A stretch of 64,000 nt of DNA from CAWBJO01 sp963789175 (GCA_963789175.1 CAWBJO010000007.1:434001-498000); one strand, 5' to 3'. Counted from the stretch's first letter, positions 35,942 through 45,139 are shown. Numbers and translations are program-made. The notes: generated by a model from the sequence alone, not told the origin.

Positions 35942-36901
35942 CTAGCGCTTCAGCATCGAGACGTGGCCGTGCTCGTCGACGATCAGCGGCACGTCCTCCT
36001 TAGCCGAAATCTCCAACCGGCGATCGAAGGGGTGGAAGGCCTGGTGCCAGTGGCCGTGCGTGCCCGGACTGTTGGTGACCGTCTCATCGCCGAACTCCGC
36101 TTCGAACCAGCTCAGCACGCCGTCGGCGGTCCCCGACCGGTAGGCGAGTACAGTGCACGGCACGGTCGGCTTCTCCGACAGGTAGGAATATTCGTGCATC
36201 AGGAACGCCTCGGAGAGGGGCGTGTAGTCGTAGAGCTTCTCGCGCACCGGAAAATAGGTGCGCGTCGAATAGGCATTGAGAGGCGATATGTCGAAGCCGC
36301 AGGCGGAATGGACGCGATTGAGCTTCATGAGGGTCGGCGCCTCGACCAGCATGCCGTATTGGAGGATGCGGCTCGGAACGACAAGCGTCCGGGGGCCGGC
36401 CACGGCGCGAATGTCGCGCGACACCGACCAGAAACCCTCGCCGACCACGCCGCAATCGAGCGTCTCGGTGAAGATGAAGTCCGGCGAACCCGGGAGAAGG
36501 CCGCGCTCGATGACGCTCGTCGAGTCGCTGCAATAGAGCGTGATGTTATTCCTGTGCTCGGTGCCGCCGATGACGGCCCGGGCGATCTCGGCCATCTTGG
36601 CGTTGATCTCGCAGGTATAGACGTGGCGGGCGCCGTACTTGGCGAAAAGAAGTGCTATGAGCCCGCAGCCGGTGCCGATCTCGAAGACGATCTTGTCCGC
36701 AAGATCGAGCCTGGAAATCGTATATTCGATGGCGGTGTTGCGATCCTGATCGTTCAGCATCGCGAAATGCCAGGCAGGAAAGTCACGCGTAAGCGGCACG
36801 ATCATTCGAATGTCTTCGGCGAAGTCGACACCTTTACCAATTAAGGTCCTATTTGTGTCCGCCGTAAGGTCCGGTTTGGCAAGCGTACTCAGTGCAGTCA
36901 T
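35942..36901 (-). CDS. PRMT7-like protein arginine methyltransferase homologue
   Basis: A SAM-dependent methyltransferase of about 319 residues with the hallmarks of the eukaryotic PRMT family. Motif I is VFEIGTGCGLIA (about residues 72-83), with an acidic residue in TCEIN for SAM ribose. The double-E loop is TETLDCGVVGEG, with glutamates at about 146 and 155, nine apart as in PRMT1. A THW-like loop GHWHQ lies near residue 280. The loop sequence is closest to PRMT7. I chose the ATG at 36901; a GTG five codons upstream is possible and neither has a strong ribosome-binding site. It converges on parC and diverges from a PAS-like gene. Substrate unknown. Confidence 0.75.
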   Translation of the reverse strand: MTALSTLAKPDLTADTNRTLIGKGVDFAEDIRMIVPLTRDFPAWHFAMLNDQDRNTAIEYTISRLDLADKIVFEIGTGCGLIALLFAKYGARHVYTCEINAKMAEIARAVIGGTEHRNNITLYCSDSTSVIERGLLPGSPDFIFTETLDCGVVGEGFWSVSRDIRAVAGPRTLVVPSRILQYGMLVEAPTLMKLNRVHSACGFDISPLNAYSTRTYFPVREKLYDYTPLSEAFLMHEYSYLSEKPTVPCTVLAYRSGTADGVLSWFEAEFGDETVTNSPGTHGHWHQAFHPFDRRLEISAKEDVPLIVDEHGHVSMLKR

Positions 36902-37183
36902 CACCCACCCACTCACTCAATAATCACCCGCTGTATCAATATCCTGCAGGCTCTTAACGTCCGGTTGATGTTCAGGGGTCGAACAGCCAAGATTTTCGAT
37001 ACCACTCATCCCAGAGTCTGCGCCACCACCCTGATGCAACCTCTAAGGGACGTCGGAAAACTTAACACAATTTTTGCACTGAATTGCTCAACTGCTCGAC
37101 TGGCGCGGCGAAAAGCGAATACTCACAATCGGGCGGCTTCTGAAATTCCTCGAAAACCGTCCACGCCGTGCGCTTGGAGCGTC

Positions 37184-37945
37184 ATGTCGAACGAGGTCGT
37201 ATGGGTCGCAAATGGCAAGCTCTCGGCGCCGCCGCAGGGCGACGCGGAGCCGCGAGCCATCGAAGAGCGCGCCCTGCAATGGGACGGCATGGCGAAGATC
37301 GTGCTCGGGCCGGACGGCACGGAAATCAAATGGTCGGTGTTCTCACCGAACTGGGCGACTCTGTTCCACGTCGTCGAATCCATCGACTACTTCCCGCCGC
37401 CGTTCAAGCTGCGCTACTTCCTCATGGGTTGGTTCGAGGAGGACGTCGAGTCCACCGATGAAGCCAAGACCCGCGTCAGCACCATCATCGCAAAGAGCGA
37501 CATCCACCTGACGCAGCGGACCTTCGTCCGCGAAGCCGATCCGGCTCGCAAGGACATCCCGCTGCTCCTGCGCAACGCACTCAAGGACCGCGCCGTGCTG
37601 CCGGATTTCAGCATCGACTGCGTGCTCGACGAGGTGCACAGGAAGTTCCGCGTCGGCCGCATCGGCAGCGAGACGCCGATCGCCAAGGTGTACGGATTTC
37701 ATCCCGTCTCCTATCCGTGCATCAACGGCCTCTCCTACGATTACCTGGTCAGCGAAGCCTACGGAAAGGTGGTCGCCACCGGTCAGCCGCACTACGACCA
37801 CGTCATCGCGGCGATGACGACGCCGGACGGATCGGTCGTCTGGTTTCCCTATCAGCGGGTGATCCTGCCGCATCACCTTCCGGACGGCCGCAAAGGCGTG
37901 TCCGTCGTCAGCCAGGTCGCCCCGGTCGACATCAGGATAGTGTAG
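37184..37945 (+). CDS. Unknown protein, possible PAS-fold sensor
   Basis: A 253-residue soluble protein with no signal or membrane segment. Two parts look PAS-like by pattern only: residues about 45-90 (SVFSPNWATLFHVVESIDYF, then LMGWFEE), and residues about 150-250, with PVSYPCINGLSYDYLVSEAYGKV and a strand-rich end VVWFPYQRVILPHHLPDG. No catalytic motif, kinase or DNA-binding domain follows. GGAG precedes the ATG at 37184; the frame is open upstream but not protein-like there. It is divergent from the PRMT-like gene (282 bp of AT-richer spacer), and its 3' end overlaps the next gene by 14 bp. The PAS call is tentative. Confidence 0.6.
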   Translation: MSNEVVWVANGKLSAPPQGDAEPRAIEERALQWDGMAKIVLGPDGTEIKWSVFSPNWATLFHVVESIDYFPPPFKLRYFLMGWFEEDVESTDEAKTRVSTIIAKSDIHLTQRTFVREADPARKDIPLLLRNALKDRAVLPDFSIDCVLDEVHRKFRVGRIGSETPIAKVYGFHPVSYPCINGLSYDYLVSEAYGKVVATGQPHYDHVIAAMTTPDGSVVWFPYQRVILPHHLPDGRKGVSVVSQVAPVDIRIV

Positions 37946-38630
37946 CGGCACGCTCCTCGATCATGAACTCGAGGTCGGGGCGCTCGCTCAGGGCGAGCCA
38001 CTCCCGGGCTTCGGCACCTTGCGGCAGCCACTGCCACTCGAAGAAGCCGCGCTCGAGATGAGCGTAGCCGATGCGGGTCACGAAGCCCTTGGTGGCCATT
38101 GAGTCTTCCACGATCCCCCATACGGCATCCGGGTTCCATTTGATAGCGGCGATCAGCATGCCGAGCAGCGGGATCGTCTCGACCGCCTGGCGCTGGCGGA
38201 CCTCCTTGGCGATCCAGATCTCGCCATGATAGACGACGCGGCCCTTGATGCGCTCGGCAATGGAATTGCGGGGCGGGCGGGTCTTCGAAGGCACGATGAT
38301 CTCACCGCGCTTGACATAGATGCCGATGACGAAGCCTAGGGCCCAGTCGGCGAGGCTCGTATCGACCGTATCGATCCGGAACGCCTGCAGCGACACAACC
38401 TTGTTCGCGGCATCGTAGCCCACGGTCCAAAAGCCCTTGGTGGCATCGAGCTGGGTGACGCTGGGGTCGAAGAACGGGGACACAGGCTCGGCGCGGACGG
38501 TCCTGCGCAAAGCCGCAAATGCCTCGAAATCGCCCGAGGTCTCGATGCGGATTCCGAAGTGCCGGGCCTGCCGGTAAAGCGAGTCGACGACCCGCGCGGC
38601 GGCAAGGGGGTTGGCTAGGCCGTTCAGCAT
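37932..38630 (-). CDS. Unknown protein, possible GNAT-type acetyltransferase
   Basis: A 232-residue protein that I do not recognise firmly. The alternation of strands and helices, with HGEIWIAKEVRQRQAVETIPLLG and a late GFVTRIGYAHLERGFFEWQWLP, resembles N-acetyltransferase folds. A clear Q/RxxGxG/A acetyl-CoA loop is missing. GAGGG is well spaced before the ATG. It is tail-to-tail with the PAS-like gene, overlapping by 14 bp. With the PRMT-like gene these three form an island between parC and the EamA exporter. Acetyltransferase activity is a guess. Confidence 0.6.
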   Translation of the reverse strand: MLNGLANPLAAARVVDSLYRQARHFGIRIETSGDFEAFAALRRTVRAEPVSPFFDPSVTQLDATKGFWTVGYDAANKVVSLQAFRIDTVDTSLADWALGFVIGIYVKRGEIIVPSKTRPPRNSIAERIKGRVVYHGEIWIAKEVRQRQAVETIPLLGMLIAAIKWNPDAVWGIVEDSMATKGFVTRIGYAHLERGFFEWQWLPQGAEAREWLALSERPDLEFMIEERAATLS

Positions 38631-38735
38631 CGGACCCTCACGAGGTGCCCAAAACCGGTTAGTTAAAGGACGTTAAGCAAGTTTGGTGCCACCGCACTAG
38701 GGGGCCCAGCAGGTGCCGAATTGGTGCAGATGCAA

Positions 38736-39653
38736 TCAGACGGGGTGGGGAGGAACGGTCGTTTCGGGCTCGGTCTCGGTCTTGCCGGCCAGGCGCCAGA
38801 TGCCGAGGGCAAGCAGCGTCAGGAAAATAATCATCCCGCCGATGAAGGCATTGAAGGTGGGGAGTTCGCCGAAGATGAACCAGATCCAGACCGGGGTGAA
38901 GACGGTATCAAGCAGGAAGAACATGGCGACCTCGGGCGCCGGAATATATTTCGGTCCCAGCGCGATGAGGCCCGAGGCGAGGGGAATGACCAAGAGACCG
39001 TTCAGCGCCAGCCAGCCCCAGCTCTCCATGGAGAGGCTCGACGGGTTGGCCCCGAGGAAGACGTAGGCGACCATGGCGGAGGCGAGGCTGCCGACCGCAA
39101 GGCTGGGCACGACGTTGCGTCCCGATTGGCGAACGACGGTGAGGCCGATGGCGGTGCACAAGGCGACGCCGACAGCGAGTGAGTCCCCGAGATAGGTGCC
39201 GGTCGCCAGTCCATCCCAGACGATGATGGAGACGCCGAGGAGCGACAGGGCGATCGAGGCCCACACGACGAATGACATCCGCTCGCGCAGGAACAGCCAG
39301 CCGATGACGGCGCAGAAGATCGGGTTGAGCGCCAGGATGAACACGAGATTGGCTGCCGTCGTCTTGGTGACCGCGGCGATGAACATGATGTTGGCGATCG
39401 TGTTGGTCAGGGCCACTATGGCGCCGGGCCAGCCGTTTATGAACGGCATCCGGCCTCCGTAGCTCCTGCGGAAAAGCACCCACCAGAGCGTGATCGCAGA
39501 GGCCAGGAAAATGCCGCGGGCGAAGATCATCGTCCACTGGTCGCCGGCTGCCAGGCGCAGAAGTGGAACGTCGAGCGTGAAGAGCAGGCCGCCGATGGCC
39601 GTGATTGCCAGTCCGCGGCGATGGTTCATTTCAAGGCGAGAAGAAGCTGTCAT
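38736..39653 (-). CDS. EamA/DMT-family transporter
   Basis: A 305-residue inner-membrane protein of the drug/metabolite transporter superfamily with ten hydrophobic helices in two EamA repeats. The first repeat has ANLVFILALNPIFCAVIGWLFLRERM, and the second YIPAPEVAMFFLLDTVFTPVWIWFIFGE. The C-terminus is short and polar. Substrate cannot be told; relatives export amino acids, nucleosides or drugs. Two ATG starts are possible (39653 and 39629), neither with a good ribosome-binding site. It is a single gene flanked by spacers of about 105 and 190 bp without visible features. Confidence 0.88.
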   Translation of the reverse strand: MTASSRLEMNHRRGLAITAIGGLLFTLDVPLLRLAAGDQWTMIFARGIFLASAITLWWVLFRRSYGGRMPFINGWPGAIVALTNTIANIMFIAAVTKTTAANLVFILALNPIFCAVIGWLFLRERMSFVVWASIALSLLGVSIIVWDGLATGTYLGDSLAVGVALCTAIGLTVVRQSGRNVVPSLAVGSLASAMVAYVFLGANPSSLSMESWGWLALNGLLVIPLASGLIALGPKYIPAPEVAMFFLLDTVFTPVWIWFIFGELPTFNAFIGGMIIFLTLLALGIWRLAGKTETEPETTVPPHPV

Positions 39654-39842
39654 TCAGCGGGATTCGGACGACCGTCGACGAACAGGGGAGAAACTCAACA
39701 TCCACCGTGCGAACCCGCACGAATCGAACGCCATCTATATGTATGTGAAGCCCAGAATATTCCTAAAAAGAAGGGATTCGGGAACTCGATCAGCGCCGAA
39801 TTGAACGCAACCGTATCGCACAGTCAAGTAGCGATTCCTGAT

Positions 39843-40583
39843 CTATTTCTGGACGAGCAGCCAGCCGTCGCGCATGAGCCGTTCCTGGGGCAGGAAGCGC
39901 GCCTTGTAGCCCATCTTGCCCGATCCGCTCACCCAATAGCCGAGATAGACATAGGAGAGACCGAGCTGTTCTGCCCGCATGATGCTGTCGAGAATCATGT
40001 AGGTGCCGAGACTGCGCGACGCGATGTCGGGATCGTAGAACGAATAGATGAGTGAGATGCCGTCCTCGAGCACATCGAACAGCGCCGAGGCCACGAGCCT
40101 GCCGTCCGTCCGACGCCGGCCCGTCCGCGGCAGGCGATATTCGACCATGCGGGTGTCGACGAAGGATTCATCGACCATGGCGGAAAAGTCGAGCATCGTC
40201 ATATCCGCCATGCCGCCATCGAAGTGGCGGGCATCGATGTAGGACCGGAACAAGGCATACTGCTCGGACGCGGCCTTGGCGGGGACGATCCGCGCGACGA
40301 GATCCTTGTTGGCCTGCGCATTGCGCTTGAAGCTGCGGGTCCATCGAAACAGGCGAACCGGAACGCGCACCGACACGCAGGCGCCGCAGCCGTCGCAGGC
40401 GGGACGGTAGGCGATGTTCTGGCTCCGCCGGAATCCGCCCTGGGAGAGGAGGTCGTTCAGCGTCTTGGCGTCCTGGCCAATGAGATGGGTGAACACCTTT
40501 CGTTCCATCTTGCCCTGCAGATAGGGACAAGGGGCGGCGCCCGTAATGAAGAATTGCGGAAAGTTGCGGCGTTCGATGCTCAC
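39843..40583 (-). CDS. bpt: Aspartate/glutamate leucyltransferase (Bpt)
   Basis: Transfers leucine from Leu-tRNA to proteins with N-terminal Asp or Glu, marking them for ClpS/ClpAP degradation. The 246-residue protein has the ATE/Bpt N-terminal cysteine pattern CPYLQGKMERKVFT and YRPACDGCGACVSVRVPV. The C-terminal GNAT-like part contains SLIYSFYDPD, LGTYMILDSI and LGYWVSGSGKMGYKARF. The start is a GTG with GGAGCAGGCC before it. It lies near threonine ammonia-lyase and hemB, a neighbourhood common in Rhizobiales. Confidence 0.93.
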   Translation of the reverse strand: MSIERRNFPQFFITGAAPCPYLQGKMERKVFTHLIGQDAKTLNDLLSQGGFRRSQNIAYRPACDGCGACVSVRVPVRLFRWTRSFKRNAQANKDLVARIVPAKAASEQYALFRSYIDARHFDGGMADMTMLDFSAMVDESFVDTRMVEYRLPRTGRRRTDGRLVASALFDVLEDGISLIYSFYDPDIASRSLGTYMILDSIMRAEQLGLSYVYLGYWVSGSGKMGYKARFLPQERLMRDGWLLVQK

Positions 40584-40647
40584 GGCCTGCTCCGGAGATG
40601 ACCTCGAAGCGACATCTTATTCGCGCCCGGGCCGGCTGAAAAGCACC

Positions 40648-41877
40648 TCAATGGACCTCGCGGCCGGCCGGGGCGTCGAGCACGCGGGCCGTGAACCCCT
40701 CCCGCTCGATCAATTGCACGATCGACGCCGCATGGTCCCGGTCGCGTGTTTCGATCATGATCTCGAGCTCGGCGCCCTTGGCCGGGATGTCCAGGAACAT
40801 TCGGCGATGGGAGACTTCGAGGATGTTGGCGCCGTTCTGGCCCATGAGGCTCGAGATCCTTCCGAGGACGCCCGGCCGGTCGTCGATGGTGATGCGGAGG
40901 CTGACAATGCGCATCTCGCGCTGCAGCTCGCGGGTGATTACCGAGGAGAGGATGCGCGGATCGATGTTGCCGCCGCAAAGGACCAGACCGACGCGCAGCC
41001 CGCGGAACGAGTCGGGATCGGCCATCACCGCCGCGAGGCCGGCGGCGCCGGCGCCTTCGGCCAGGGTTTTCTGATCGGACAGATAGGCCATCACCGCCTG
41101 CTCGATGTACGACTCGCTCACCAGGCGGACCTCGTCCACGAACCGCTTGCACATCGACACCGTCCGCTCGGTGACGTTCTTGACCGCGATGCCTTCCGCC
41201 AGCGTCGAGCCGCCGCACTTCGCGGGTGCGCCGCGCAGGGCGGAATGCATCGACGGATAGAGCTCGACCTCGCATCCCACCATCCGGATCCGCGGCTTCA
41301 GGTGCTTGGCGGCGAGCGCCGTTCCCGACATGACGCCGCCGCCGCCGATCGGGACGACGATGACGTCGAGCTCGGGCTCGTCCTCGAGCATCTCAATGCC
41401 GATCGTCCCTTGGCCGGCGATGATGCGGTCGTCGTCGTAGGGATGGATTAGAAGCAGTTTCTTCTTCCGCACGATCGCTTCGGCGGTGACCTGGGCATCG
41501 GCAAGCGTCTCTCCCGACAGGATCACCTCGGCGCCATGAGCGCGCGTGCGCTCGATCTTGGTGGCCGGCGTCGTCTCGGGCATCACGATGGTCGCCGGGA
41601 TACCGAGGCGCTTGGCATGGTAGGCGACCGCCTGGGCGTGATTGCCGGCCGACATGGCGATGACCCCGATCTTCTTCTCCGCTGCCGAAAGGCTCGCAAG
41701 CTTCACATAGGCGCCGCGATCCTTGAACGAGTTGGTGACCTGCAGGTTCTCGAACTTCACGAAGATCTCGGCGCCCGTCATTTCCGACAGCTTGGCGGAC
41801 CGGAGCTGCGGGGTGCGCACGACGTGTCCCTTGAGTATGGCTCTTGCAGCTTCGATGTCGTTGAAGGTCGGGCCCAT
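40648..41877 (-). CDS. ilvA: Threonine ammonia-lyase with C-terminal ACT domain
   Basis: PLP enzyme converting threonine to 2-oxobutyrate and ammonia. The 409-residue protein has the PLP lysine in VTNSFKDRGAY (about residue 52), the MSAGNHAQAVA substrate loop and the phosphate-binding PIGGGGVMSG. A single ACT-like domain (about residues 325-400, LRITIDDRPGVLGRISS) follows. One ACT domain and this length fit the TdcB-like/short IlvA group often found in alphaproteobacteria, so both biosynthetic and catabolic roles are possible. AAGGA precedes the ATG. Confidence 0.9.
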   Translation of the reverse strand: MGPTFNDIEAARAILKGHVVRTPQLRSAKLSEMTGAEIFVKFENLQVTNSFKDRGAYVKLASLSAAEKKIGVIAMSAGNHAQAVAYHAKRLGIPATIVMPETTPATKIERTRAHGAEVILSGETLADAQVTAEAIVRKKKLLLIHPYDDDRIIAGQGTIGIEMLEDEPELDVIVVPIGGGGVMSGTALAAKHLKPRIRMVGCEVELYPSMHSALRGAPAKCGGSTLAEGIAVKNVTERTVSMCKRFVDEVRLVSESYIEQAVMAYLSDQKTLAEGAGAAGLAAVMADPDSFRGLRVGLVLCGGNIDPRILSSVITRELQREMRIVSLRITIDDRPGVLGRISSLMGQNGANILEVSHRRMFLDIPAKGAELEIMIETRDRDHAASIVQLIEREGFTARVLDAPAGREVH

Positions 41878-42012
41878 CGACGTCCTTGCCTTTCATCACC
41901 GGCGGTCCATCCGGATCGGGTTGTAACACGACGCGATAGCCGTTAGTTGAGACGCTTGGCCGCTGGCCGGATCGATTGCCGGTACATGCCTCAGGACCGC
42001 GGAGGAGAAACG

Positions 42013-42906
42013 ATGGCTCAAAGCTTTGCGTGGATCGGTTTGGGCGTCATGGGCTATCCGATGGCCGGTCACCTCGCGAAAAAAGGCGGCCATCCGGCGA
42101 CGGTCTACAATCGGACCGGAGAAAAAGCGGACAAATGGGTCGGCGCATTCGGCGGCAAACGGGCGGCGAGCCCGGCCGAGGCGGCGCGCGGGGCGGATTT
42201 CGTCTTCTCCTGCGTCGGCGCGGATGACGATCTGCGCGACGTCACGATCGGCCCGGACGGCGCCTTCGCCGCGATGAAAGCCGGCTCCGTCTTCATCGAT
42301 CACACCACGGCCTCGGCTGACGTCGCCGAGGAGCTGCATGCCAAGGCCGTCGAACGGAAGATCGGCTTCATCGATGCACCGGTGTCGGGCGGCCAGGCGG
42401 GAGCCGAGAACGGCGTGCTCACCGTCATGTGCGGCGGCGATGCCGACCACTACGCGAAATGCGAACCTCTCATCGCCGCCTATTCGCGGATGCGCAAGCT
42501 CCTCGGTCCGTCGGGCTCGGGCCAGCTCGCCAAGATGGTGAACCAGATCGCAATCGCCGGGCTCGTTCAGGGCCTGGCCGAGGCCGTCAACTTCGGCATG
42601 AAGGCGGGTCTCGACATGGAAGCGGTGGTGGAGGTGATCTCCAAAGGCGCCGCCGGATCCTGGCAGATGGAAAACCGGCACAAGACGATGATCGCGAACT
42701 CGTTCGAATTCGGCTTCGCGGTCGACTGGATGCGCAAGGACCTCGGCATCTGCCTCGCCCATTCGCGGCGGACGGGAGCGCACCTGCCGGTTACGGCGCT
42801 CGTCGACCAGTTCTACTCGGAGGTTCAGGCCATGGGCGGGCGGCGCTGGGATACCTCCAGCCTGATCGCCCGGCTGCGCGCCGCGGAAAGCCTCAGCCGC
42901 CGGTGA
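42013..42906 (+). CDS. NAD(P)-dependent beta-hydroxyacid dehydrogenase family protein
   Basis: A 297-residue member of the 3-hydroxyisobutyrate dehydrogenase/glyoxylate reductase family. The Rossmann motif GLGVMGYPMAGHLAKKGG opens the protein. The substrate segment DAPVSGGQAGAENGVL follows near residue 120, and the catalytic lysine lies in GQLAKMVNQ near residue 175. GGAGGAG lies just before the ATG at 42013, so the longer open frame upstream is not used. The real substrate (3-hydroxyisobutyrate, tartronate semialdehyde or other) cannot be told. Confidence 0.9.
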   Translation: MAQSFAWIGLGVMGYPMAGHLAKKGGHPATVYNRTGEKADKWVGAFGGKRAASPAEAARGADFVFSCVGADDDLRDVTIGPDGAFAAMKAGSVFIDHTTASADVAEELHAKAVERKIGFIDAPVSGGQAGAENGVLTVMCGGDADHYAKCEPLIAAYSRMRKLLGPSGSGQLAKMVNQIAIAGLVQGLAEAVNFGMKAGLDMEAVVEVISKGAAGSWQMENRHKTMIANSFEFGFAVDWMRKDLGICLAHSRRTGAHLPVTALVDQFYSEVQAMGGRRWDTSSLIARLRAAESLSRR

Positions 42907-43030
42907 GCGTGGAGGCGATGGTGGCGCCGCAGGCGGCTATGGAGAGCAGAAGGACGGCCAGGATGACCTTGAGTGAAGTCGTGTCGGGCAGGGATTGAAC
43001 CTCAATCCGTCGCTTGGTCCTTCTGTTCAT
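42893..43030 (-). CDS. 45-residue single-helix membrane peptide
   Basis: A small protein starting MNRRTKRRIEVQSLP, then a hydrophobic helix (about residues 20-42, LKVILAVLLLSIAACGATIA), ending in TGG. The basic N-terminus predicts a cytoplasmic start. A cysteine lies in the helix (IAACGA) but not in a convincing lipobox. GGAG lies 8 bases before the ATG. Its 3' end overlaps the convergent dehydrogenase gene by 14 bp. Function unknown. Confidence 0.55.
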   Translation of the reverse strand: MNRRTKRRIEVQSLPDTTSLKVILAVLLLSIAACGATIASTLTGG

Positions 43031-43119
43031 GGAAATGACTCCAGTTCCTGAAAAATTCCATTCGGCTGGATCGTCAACGCCATTGGAAGCGGTGGGTTCC
43101 ACCACACGGATGGGGCTGG

Positions 43120-43993
43120 CTATGCCTGGGACGGGGGACTGGCCGCCAACGCCCGCTCACTGCGCCGGCGCGCCAGCACGTAGGCGAGCTCCGCCCCGAA
43201 GAAGATGATCTGGGCGGAGTAGTAGACCCAAATCAGCAGGACGACGAGGGAGCCGGCGGCGCCATAGGCCGAGGCGATGCCGCGGGTACCGATGTAGTAG
43301 GCGATCGCCAGCCTGCCGAGCTCGAACAGGAGCGACGTCACGATGGCTGCCAGCCACACGTCGCGCCAGGCGACGTAAGTATCGGGAAGCCATTTGAAGG
43401 TCATGGCGAAGACGACGGTAAAGATGGCAAGCGAGGTCAGGAAATTCATCGCGCGCCCGCCGAAGGCCGGCAATGCGAATGGGATATACTTGCCGAGGAC
43501 GGCGATGCCCGTGCTCGTCACCACCGCGACGATGAGCAGGACGCTCAGGCCGAGGATGATGGTGAGCGAGATGAGGTAGCCGCGCAGCCAGTGGCGGATC
43601 ACGCCCGAAGGCAGCACGACCTGCCAGATCCGGTTGAGGGCGGATTTTAGCTGGAAGACGACGCCGCTCGCCGCGAAGACGAGAGTGACGGTGCCGATGA
43701 CGATGGCGAGGAAGCTCGAACTCGCCGCGATAGACGCGGACCATGAGTAGCTCGATCACGCGGGCGCCTTCCGGACCGACGAGGGTCCGGAATTCGCCGA
43801 CGACCTGTTCGCGTACGGCGGCCTCGCCGAGGAACGAGCCGGCGACGGTTACGGCCAGGACGAGTGCCGGCCCGACGGAAAAGATGAAGTAGTAGGCGAG
43901 CGCGGCGCCCATTTGCGGAGCGTCGTTGGCGATCCAGTTGGCAATCGTGTCACGCAGGATCGTCGCGACGGTTCTGGCCGCTTTCAGCGTCAT
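43120..43993 (-). pseudogene. Frameshifted YihY/UPF0761-family membrane protein
   Basis: Two overlapping frames together encode one YihY-family protein (historically called ribonuclease BN). The first, from the ATG at 43993, gives WIANDAPQMGAALAYYFIFSVGPALVLAV and loses similarity after LLMVRVYRG near 43729. From there the other frame continues AASSSFLAIVIGTVTLVFAASG, then ALNRIWQVVLPSGVIRHW, and ends normally at 43120 with WVYYSAQIIFFGAELAYV. One surplus base near 43729 (or two missing) explains the break. Corrected, the protein would be about 290 residues with six helices. It is either a real decay event or a sequencing error. Confidence 0.85.
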
Positions 43994-44074
43994 GATGGTT
44001 CACCCGCATGGGGCACGGTCGCGGTCTATGGCTTCCGGTCCTGGAATCACGGGAATGCAGGATTGGGAGATTCG

Positions 44075-45139
44075 TCAACCGCCGGCCTTGATCCGCCGGG
44101 CGGCGTCCAGGGCGAAATAGGTCAGGATTCCATCGGCACCGGCCCGTTTGAAGGCGAGAAGACACTCGTCGATCACGCGCGAGCCGTCCAGCCAGCCGTT
44201 TTCGGCCGCGGCCATGATCATCGCGTACTCCCCCGAGACCTGATAAGCGAAGGTCGGAACCCCGAAGGTCGTCTTGATCCTGTGAAGCACGTCAAGATAA
44301 GGCAGGCCGGGTTTCACTATCACCATGTCGGCGCCTTCGGCCAGATCGAGCTCTACTTCGCGCAGGGCCTCATCGGTGTTGGCGGGATCCATCTGGTAGG
44401 TCTTCTTGTCGCCCACGAGCGTGCCCGCCGACCCGACCGCATCCCGGAAAGGGCCATACAGGCCGCTCGCATATTTCGCGGCGTAGGACATGATCAGGAC
44501 GTCTTCGAAACCCTGCTCCTCGAGAGCCGAGCGGATGGCGCCCACCCGGCCGTCCATCATGTCGGAGGGGGCCAGGATGTTGCAGCCCGCCTCGGCCTGC
44601 ACGAGCGCCTGGCGCACGAGCGACTCGATGGTGGCGTCGTTGAGAATACGGCCGCCTTCGAGCAGTCCGTCGTGACCGTGGCTGGTATAGGGGTCGAGGG
44701 CCACGTCGCACAGCACGCCGATGTCGGGCACGGCGCGGCGAATGGAGCGGATGGCTCGGCACACGAGGCTCGACGGGTTGAACGCCTCGCGGCCGTCGGC
44801 GGTCCGCAAGGAGCGGTCCGTGTTGGGGAAGAGGGCGATGGCCGGAATGCCGAGCCCGGCCGCTTCCTCGGCGGTTTTGGTCGCGAGGTCGATCGACATC
44901 CGTTCCACGCCCGGCATGGAAGCTACCGGTTCACGCACACCGTCCCCGTCGATCAGGAAGACCGGCAGGATCAGGTCGGCCGGCGACAGCGTCGCCTCGC
45001 GCACCAGCCGCCGCGTCCAGTCCGCCTGGCGCAGGCGCCGCATGCGCGTCGCGGGAAAGCCGCCAGCCGGCATTTCCGGTGGCCGTTCAGCCGGGCGGGC
45101 CGCCCGGAGTGACGCCGGCTTTTCGCTCGATCTCGTCAT
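44075..45139 (-). CDS. hemB: Porphobilinogen synthase (delta-aminolevulinic acid dehydratase)
   Basis: Condenses two 5-aminolevulinate molecules to porphobilinogen. The 354-residue protein has the metal-site segment DVALDPYTSHGHDG. Aspartates stand where zinc enzymes have cysteines, so this is the Mg-type enzyme known from alphaproteobacteria. The catalytic lysines lie in SYAAKYASGLYGPFRDA and VIVKPGLPYLD, and YQVSGEYAMI follows. AAGGATCGAA precedes the ATG at 45139. It lies about 4 kb from hemA, which makes its substrate. Confidence 0.97.
   Translation of the reverse strand: MTRSSEKPASLRAARPAERPPEMPAGGFPATRMRRLRQADWTRRLVREATLSPADLILPVFLIDGDGVREPVASMPGVERMSIDLATKTAEEAAGLGIPAIALFPNTDRSLRTADGREAFNPSSLVCRAIRSIRRAVPDIGVLCDVALDPYTSHGHDGLLEGGRILNDATIESLVRQALVQAEAGCNILAPSDMMDGRVGAIRSALEEQGFEDVLIMSYAAKYASGLYGPFRDAVGSAGTLVGDKKTYQMDPANTDEALREVELDLAEGADMVIVKPGLPYLDVLHRIKTTFGVPTFAYQVSGEYAMIMAAAENGWLDGSRVIDECLLAFKRAGADGILTYFALDAARRIKAGG

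Noticed and set aside
38653..38668. CtrA box upstream of the acetyltransferase-like gene
   Set aside because: The two TTAA halves are six bases apart, not seven, so the consensus is not met.
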